Shown here: piece after piece, positions 59,736 through 64,000 of the stretch | Numbering within the stretch: position 1 is the stretch's first letter | Layout of the letters: each line of letters begins with the position of its first letter | Source: DASPWW01 sp963756745 | Lineage (GTDB): Bacteria > Actinomycetota > Thermoleophilia > Solirubrobacterales > 70-9 | Reading direction: 5' to 3' | NCBI GenBank assembly: GCA_963756745.1 | Contig: CAVWOU010000010.1 | Location: 248,001 to 312,000, forward strand | DNA length: 64,000 bases | Made by a program: the position numbers and the translations under genes | The notes under the pieces: generated by a model | Seen by the model: the letters and a program-made list of their open reading frames with translations, nothing else | What the model was told of the DNA's origin: nothing | Database searches by the model: none

Positions 59736-61120
59736 TCCTGCCGCTCGCGCACGCGCTCGTCGGGCGCGAGGATCTTCCGATCCCGGCGTGGCTGTTCGCG
59801 TGGGGCGCCTCGGTCGTGCTGATCGTCTCGTTCGCCGCGCTCGCGCTCGCGTGGCGCACGCCGCGGTTCGAGAAGGATCTGTGGCGGCCGGCCCCGGCGT
59901 GGCTGTCGCGCATCACCGTCAACGCGGTGACGGAGACGCTCGCGGCGGTCGTCGGCGTCGGCCTGCTCGGGGTCGTCGTGTGGTCCGGGTTGGCCGGCAC
60001 CGATCAGCCGAACGCCAACTTCTCGATCACGTTCGTGTTCGTCACGTTCTGGCTCGGCCTCGTGCTCCTGAGCGTTGTGTTCGGCGACGTGTTCAGGGCG
60101 TTCAACCCGTGGCGCGCAGTCGCGCGCGCCACGGGTGCCCTGTACGGGCTCGTGACTCGCCGGCCGCGGCCCGAGCCGATTCCCTACCCGGAGTGGCTCG
60201 GGCGCTGGCCCGCCGTGATCGGGCTGCTGGCGTTCCTGTGGCTCGAGCTCGTGTTCCCGAGCGGAACAGCGGCCGGCGGCGTCGTGCCACAGGACGTCGC
60301 CATCGCGACGATCGCCTACACCGGGATCACGCTGTTTGCGATGGCCTCCTTCGGCACCGAGCGGTGGCTCGATCGGGGCGAGACGTTCTCCGTCTATTTC
60401 GGGATGTTCTCGCGGCTCTCCCCGCTCGAGGTGCGCGGCGGGCGCCTCGGCGTCCGACGCGTGCTCTCGGCCGCCGGGCGGTGGGCGACCGTCCCGGGCT
60501 CGGTCGCGCTCGTGCTGGTTGCGATCGGCGGCACGAGCTTCGACGGCGCTCAGGAGGGCGCATTGGTCGACGCGATCGAGAGCGTGTTCGACTGGCTGAC
60601 CGAGCGCGGTCTCGACTTCGCCACCGCGCTGCGGATCACGGACACGCTGTTCTTCGCCCTCACCCTTGCGGCCGTCGCGGCGCTGTTCGCGCTCGGGATC
60701 CGGGGGATGCGAACGGTCCCCGGCTCGCCCTCGCTCTCGAGGCTGCGGCAGGCGTTCGGCCACACCCTGATCCCGATCGCACTCGCGTACCTGGTCGCAC
60801 ACTACTTCAGCCTCTTCCTGTTCCAGGAACAGGCGCAGTTCGGGTTCCTGCTCTCCGATCCGCTCGGCGACGGGTCCGACTACTTCGGGACCGCGAGCGC
60901 CGGGATCGACTTCGGATTGATAGGCGCGACCGAGGTGTGGTACGTGCAGGTCGCGGCGCTGGTGATCGGCCACGTCGCCGGGCTGACCCTGGCGCACGAT
61001 CGGGCGCTGTCTCTGTACAGGGACCCGCGGTCCGCGGCCCAGTCCCAGTACTGGATGCTGGCCGTGATGATCGCCTTCACATGCCTGGGGCTGTTTCTGC
61101 TCTCGCAGGCGAACCAGTAG
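59732..61120 (+). CDS. Polytopic membrane protein, unknown function
   Basis: A 462-residue protein with about ten membrane segments, e.g. WLFAWGASVVLIVSFAALAL, FVFVTFWLGLVLLSVVFGDV, ATIAYTGITLFAMASFGTER and YWMLAVMIAFTCLGLFLLSQ. Conserved-looking loops are RAFNPWRAVARATGALYG, and a hydrophobic loop with HYFSLFLFQEQAQF. GTG 59732 overlaps the stop of the cupredoxin-like gene, so the two proteins are coupled and may form a complex. No transporter or enzyme family recognised. Confidence 0.7.
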   Translation: MILPLAHALVGREDLPIPAWLFAWGASVVLIVSFAALALAWRTPRFEKDLWRPAPAWLSRITVNAVTETLAAVVGVGLLGVVVWSGLAGTDQPNANFSITFVFVTFWLGLVLLSVVFGDVFRAFNPWRAVARATGALYGLVTRRPRPEPIPYPEWLGRWPAVIGLLAFLWLELVFPSGTAAGGVVPQDVAIATIAYTGITLFAMASFGTERWLDRGETFSVYFGMFSRLSPLEVRGGRLGVRRVLSAAGRWATVPGSVALVLVAIGGTSFDGAQEGALVDAIESVFDWLTERGLDFATALRITDTLFFALTLAAVAALFALGIRGMRTVPGSPSLSRLRQAFGHTLIPIALAYLVAHYFSLFLFQEQAQFGFLLSDPLGDGSDYFGTASAGIDFGLIGATEVWYVQVAALVIGHVAGLTLAHDRALSLYRDPRSAAQSQYWMLAVMIAFTCLGLFLLSQANQ

Positions 61121-61155
61121 GCGCGGCACCGCCGGGCGGCGGTTTGTGCCCACCG

Positions 61156-61374
61156 ATGTGCGGGTACGCGGCTCGGGCGGTCGCCGAGCTCCCGCAGCCC
61201 GAGCAGAACGTGGTCCGGCTTCGGTACGGGATCAACGGTGACCAGCCGACGCCGCGCGCCGAGGTCAGCCGCCGTCTCGACATGCCCGAGCGCGAGCTGC
61301 GCCGGGTCGAGGAGCGAGCCCTTGCGCGTCTGGCCGAGCGGCGCGAGATCGACGCGCTGCGCGAGGCCGCCTGA
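61156..61374 (+). CDS. Stand-alone sigma region 4-like protein
   Basis: A 72-residue protein that is essentially sigma-70 region 4: LPQPEQNVVRLRYGINGDQP followed by a helix-turn-helix TPRAEVSRRLDMPERELRRV and ALARLAERREIDAL. It lacks regions 2 and 3 and cannot act as a full sigma factor. It could bind -35 elements or a sigma-interacting partner. ATG 61156; a TTG four codons earlier is possible. Lies between the membrane gene and rpmE. Confidence 0.6.
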   Translation: MCGYAARAVAELPQPEQNVVRLRYGINGDQPTPRAEVSRRLDMPERELRRVEERALARLAERREIDALREAA

Positions 61375-61416
61375 GCTTCGATCCGGGCAGACCGGCCGCC
61401 GCTAGAATCGTTCGGG

Positions 61417-61629
61417 ATGAAGGCTGAGATCCACCCCGAGTACGTACTTTCCCACGTCCGCTGCTCGTGCGGGAACGAGTTCTACACCCGCTCGAGTAGC
61501 CCGGAGCTGCACGTGGAGATCTGCTCGGCCTGCCATCCGTTCTACACCGGCAAGCAGAAGCTGGTCGACACGGGCGGGCGCGTGGAGCGCTTCAAGCGCC
61601 GGGCCGCCAGACGGGCCAGGCAGGGCTAG
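61417..61629 (+). CDS. rpmE: 50S ribosomal protein L31
   Basis: A 70-residue zinc-binding (C+) L31: MKAEIHPEYVLSHVRCSCGN, the second pair EICSACHPFYTGKQK, and the basic tail ERFKRRAARRARQG. Cysteines 16, 18, 37 and 40 form the zinc site, so it is the zinc-replete paralogue. It is followed 11 bases later by DUF1385, the order common in actinobacteria. Confidence 0.97.
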   Translation: MKAEIHPEYVLSHVRCSCGNEFYTRSSSPELHVEICSACHPFYTGKQKLVDTGGRVERFKRRAARRARQG

Positions 61630-61640
61630 GCCTCCCGCCG

Positions 61641-62636
61641 ATGCAATCCGGCCCGGACGGCCACCGCCCGCGACCTGAGGCGGACTTCGAGCCGGCGATG
61701 CCCGACGGCATGCCGGTCGCCGGCCGCGACGCGCCAATCGGCGGCCAGGCGGTCCTCGAGGGCGTGATGATGCGCGGCGTCTCGACCTGGTCGGTCGCCG
61801 TTCGCAAGCCGGAGGGCGATATCGAGGTGACCTCGGAGCCGCTGGTCTCGTGGGCGAAGCGCCACCGCGTGCTCCGCCTGCCCGTGATCCGTGGTGTCGT
61901 CGCGCTCGCCGAGTCGCTGAAGATCGGCTTCCGCGCGCTGGCGATCTCGGCCAACGCCCAGCTCGCCGAGGAGGACGAGCAGGAGCCGATCGGCGGGTTC
62001 ACGTGGGGGATCACGATCGCACTGTCGCTCGTCCTGGCGATCGGGCTGTTCTTCGTGATCCCGGTCGGTGCGACGAGCCTGATCAAGGACGAGCTCGGCT
62101 CCGCGCTGCTGTTCTGGCTCGTCGAGGGCGTGCTTCGAACCGCGATCTTCATCGGTTACATCCTGTTGATCAGCCGCCTGCCCGACCTGCGGCGGGTGTT
62201 CGAGTACCACGGCGCGGAGCACAAGACGATCTCCGCCTTCGAGGCCGGCGACGAGCTCACCCCCGAGCGCGCAGCGCGCTACTCCCGCCTGCACCCGCGC
62301 TGCGGCACGAGCTTCCTGCTGATCGTGATGGTGATCGCGATCTTCGTCTTCGCGCCGATCGGGTTGCCCGAGTGGTACTGGCTGCTGCTGTCGCGGATCC
62401 TCGGCATTCCGCTGATCGCCGGGCTGTCCTACGAGGTGATCAAGTGGGCGGGGAAGAACCGCTACAGGCGCTGGGTGCGCACATTGATGTGGCCCGGGCT
62501 GATGCTCCAGAACCTGACCACGCGCGAGCCCGACCACGAGGAGCTCGAGGTCGCGATCCGCGCCCTAGAGGCGGTGCTCGCGGTCGAGAAGCCCGAAGAG
62601 GCTGCGAAGGAAGGCGAGATCGAGATCGTCGCGTAG
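61641..62636 (+). CDS. DUF1385-family membrane protein
   Basis: A 331-residue protein with PIGGQAVLEGVMMRGVSTWS, RLPVIRGVVALAESLKIGFR, four helices, and the metal-like motif VFEYHGAEHKTISAFEAGDE, then RYSRLHPRCGTSFLLIVMVI. The E-Y-H-G-A-E-H-K motif is the DUF1385 signature and suggests a metal-dependent membrane enzyme, unproven. In relatives prfA usually follows; here two RTX genes do, on the other strand. ATG 61641. Confidence 0.93.
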   Translation: MQSGPDGHRPRPEADFEPAMPDGMPVAGRDAPIGGQAVLEGVMMRGVSTWSVAVRKPEGDIEVTSEPLVSWAKRHRVLRLPVIRGVVALAESLKIGFRALAISANAQLAEEDEQEPIGGFTWGITIALSLVLAIGLFFVIPVGATSLIKDELGSALLFWLVEGVLRTAIFIGYILLISRLPDLRRVFEYHGAEHKTISAFEAGDELTPERAARYSRLHPRCGTSFLLIVMVIAIFVFAPIGLPEWYWLLLSRILGIPLIAGLSYEVIKWAGKNRYRRWVRTLMWPGLMLQNLTTREPDHEELEVAIRALEAVLAVEKPEEAAKEGEIEIVA

Positions 62637-62661
62637 CCCGGGCTCCCCGCCCGGCTGCTCG

Positions 62662-63460
62662 CTACGGTTCGCAGTTGAGGATCGCGCCGGCGCCCGGCGC
62701 CCTGGTCGCAGGTGTCGGTCCCCAGGCCACCGTCGAGGTCGTCGTTTCCGGCGTTTCCAAACAGCATGTCGTTGTCCTCGTCGCCGAACAGCCGATCGTC
62801 GGCTGCGTCGCCGTTGAGCTGGTCGAGCCCAGCGCCGCCGTGGATCTCGTTCTCCGAGCCGCCCCCGTCGCCGTAGACGACGTCGTTTCCGGGACCGGCG
62901 AGGATCGTGTCGGGATGGCTGTCGCTGACGTGGCCGTCGGCGTAGATCTGGTCGTTCCCGGGCCCCCCGTCGGCGCGCTCTCCGCCCTGGAGGTAGTCGT
63001 CGCCGGGGCCGGCGTCAAGCTTGTCCTTGAGCTCGCCCCGAGTGCCGTCGAGGAAGTCATCGCCTTCGCCGCCAATGATCTTGTCCCCGTCCCCGGGGTC
63101 GCGACGCCCGCTGAAGCCCCCGCCATGCATCTCGTCGTTGCCGTCGTCCCCGTCGATCTTGTCGAAGCCGCGGCTGGTCCCGGCGAAGTCGTCGCCGGCG
63201 CCGAGGCACACCCTGTCGTCGTTCGACTTGGCCTGCACCACGTCGTCGCCGCCCAGGGCAACGATGACGTCCTTGCGGGGACTCCCGGTGAGCCTGTCGG
63301 CCCCGTTCGTGCCGACCTTGGTCGCCTTCTTGCCGAAGCAGCGGGGCTTGGCCTCGGCGTCCGGAGCCGCGACCAGCAGCAGCCAAGCGATGCCGATTGC
63401 GATCACGCCGGCAAGCGCTGCGCCGGGCCGACGGACGGTGTGTGTCGATTCCAGGTTCAC
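62662..63460 (-). CDS. Secreted RTX calcium-binding protein 1 (one-base frame change near C-terminus)
   Basis: About 265 residues. GTG 63460 has AAGGAG upstream. Signal peptide: GAALAGVIAIGIAWLLLVAA with a cut after PDAEA. The mature part is nonapeptide RTX repeats (GGDDVVQAKSNDDRVCLGAG, GGEGDDFLDG, GAGLDQLNGDAADDRLFGDE, LFGNAGNDDLDGGLGTDTCD) that bind calcium in a beta-roll. The end GTDTCDQGA is followed after one extra base (near 62692) by GAGAILNCEP, the same tail as RTX2. Type and export route (no ABC exporter nearby, Sec signal) suggest a cell-surface protein. It is 13 bases downstream of RTX2. Confidence 0.85.
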
Positions 63461-63473
63461 GTTGGCTCCTTGA

Positions 63474-64000
63474 TCACGGGCAGTTGAGAATGGATCCAAT
63501 CCCCGGACCCTGGTCGCAGATGTCGATGCCGGGACCGCCGTCGAGGTCGTCGTCGCCGTCATTGCCGATCAGTTCGTCGTCGTTCTCGTCTCCGAACAGT
63601 TCGTCGTCGCCCTCGCCTCCGCTGACGATGTCGTTGCCGGGGCCGGCGTGGACGACGATCGGAGCGGCGCGCCCGTTGGAGACCTGATCGTTGCCGGCGC
63701 CAGCGTCGACGACCCCCGCGTAGCTGGCGATCTCGTCGTTGCCGGGCCCGCCGGAGACGTCCGTCCCGCCGTACAGGATGTCGTCGCCGGGACCGCAAGC
63801 GAGCTTGTCGTTGAGGCCGCGCTGTCCGTCGCAGAAGTCGTCGCCCTTGCCGCCCTTGACGAGCAGGTCGCTGTTGTTGGCGCCGTGGACCTCGTCGTCC
63901 CCGCTGCCTCCATCGAGCTTGTCCGCGTCGTGGCCCGACCGCAGCAGATCGTCGCCGGCGCCGCCACACAGGTAGTCGGTCCCGGGACCGCTGCTGACGC
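63474..64000 (-). CDS. Secreted RTX calcium-binding protein 2 (partial, N-terminus outside the window)
   Basis: The last 174 residues of a second RTX protein, running off the end of the window. Repeats such as GGAGDDLLRSGHDADKLDGG, GGKGDDFCDGQRGLNDKLAC, GPGNDIVSGGEGDDELFGDE and NDDELIGNDGDDDLDGGPG, ending GIDICDQGPGIGSILNCP. Same C-terminal signature as RTX1 (CDQGxGxGxILNC), with which it is tandem. The frame is open throughout. The paired cysteines near the C-terminus probably form a cap disulfide. Confidence 0.85.
   Translation of the reverse strand, partial: VSSGPGTDYLCGGAGDDLLRSGHDADKLDGGSGDDEVHGANNSDLLVKGGKGDDFCDGQRGLNDKLACGPGDDILYGGTDVSGGPGNDEIASYAGVVDAGAGNDQVSNGRAAPIVVHAGPGNDIVSGGEGDDELFGDENDDELIGNDGDDDLDGGPGIDICDQGPGIGSILNCP

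Noticed and set aside
62636..64000. CRISPR-like repeats in the terminal region
   Set aside because: The periodicity comes from the repeated Gly-Asp codons of RTX nonapeptides within coding sequence.

Overview
This is a GC-rich, gene-dense stretch of bacterial chromosome. The content points to an aerobic, high-GC actinobacterium, most likely of the Thermoleophilia (Solirubrobacterales-like) lineage: ergothioneine genes (egtB, egtD), an F420-type luciferase-fold oxidoreductase, class II FBPase, an rpmE-DUF1385 pair, a cytochrome bc-aa3 cluster, and tandem secreted RTX proteins ending in CDQGxGxGxILNC. The placement is inferred from gene content. I see no rRNA, tRNA, CRISPR array, prophage or insertion sequence.

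Layout. 0-2 kb: end of a proton-translocating transhydrogenase operon (pntA1 end, pntA2, pntB), then a decayed ester-cyclase remnant. 2-8 kb: a LuxR/LAL ATPase regulator, LapA-like protein, a pilin-like secreted protein, a small secreted protein and an SDR. 7.8-13.8 kb: egtB-egtD, LLM oxidoreductase, membrane protein, glpX, YihY/BrkB. 13.8-18 kb: rpoD with a structured leader, a zinc-ribbon protein, NTF2-like, HxlR regulator, MFS transporter. 18-26 kb: a HEPN-like protein and two ArsA/Get3-like ATPases, divergent from a parA-ftsZ-ggt set. 26-32 kb: LON-domain protein, DipZ, DUF6328, STAS, three DUF2294 proteins, catalase. 32-36.3 kb: two methyltransferases, GH57 alpha-glucan enzyme, GT4 glycosyltransferase. 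36.4-42.6 kb: one tightly coupled respiratory operon (coxB, ctaD, small membrane subunit, ctaG-like, qcrC, qcrA, qcrB). 42.6-50.8 kb: methyltransferase, acyltransferase, meaB, PRC-barrel, acyl-CoA dehydrogenase, pepA, thiolase, HAD phosphatase, membrane protein. 50.9-58.6 kb: amidase, split methylmalonyl-CoA mutase, etfB-etfA-etfQO. 58.6-64 kb: a membrane/cupredoxin-like cluster, stand-alone sigma region 4 protein, rpmE, DUF1385 and two RTX proteins.

How it works together. Acyl-CoA dehydrogenase, thiolase, ETF/ETF-QO, methylmalonyl-CoA mutase and MeaB form a fatty-acid and propionate oxidation set feeding the quinone pool and the bc-aa3 chain. The transhydrogenase links NADH and NADPH. EgtB/EgtD, catalase and DipZ are redox protection and thiol chemistry. 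The parA-ftsZ pair suggests an unusual division-positioning module: this FtsZ has a ~125-residue N-terminal extension that begins with a basic peptide resembling the ParA-activating N-terminus of ParB.

Sequence quality. At least ten conserved genes (rpoD, parA, catalase, a methyltransferase, GH57, ctaD, the small cox subunit twice, qcrC, qcrA, RTX1) each carry a one-base frame change at an otherwise intact site. Most are single extra bases, and eight lie between 31.1 and 40.5 kb. Because several are essential, I read them as uncorrected assembly indels and annotate the genes as whole. Separately, several genes have no ATG, GTG or TTG where the protein should begin; three of them have ATC or ATA exactly there.
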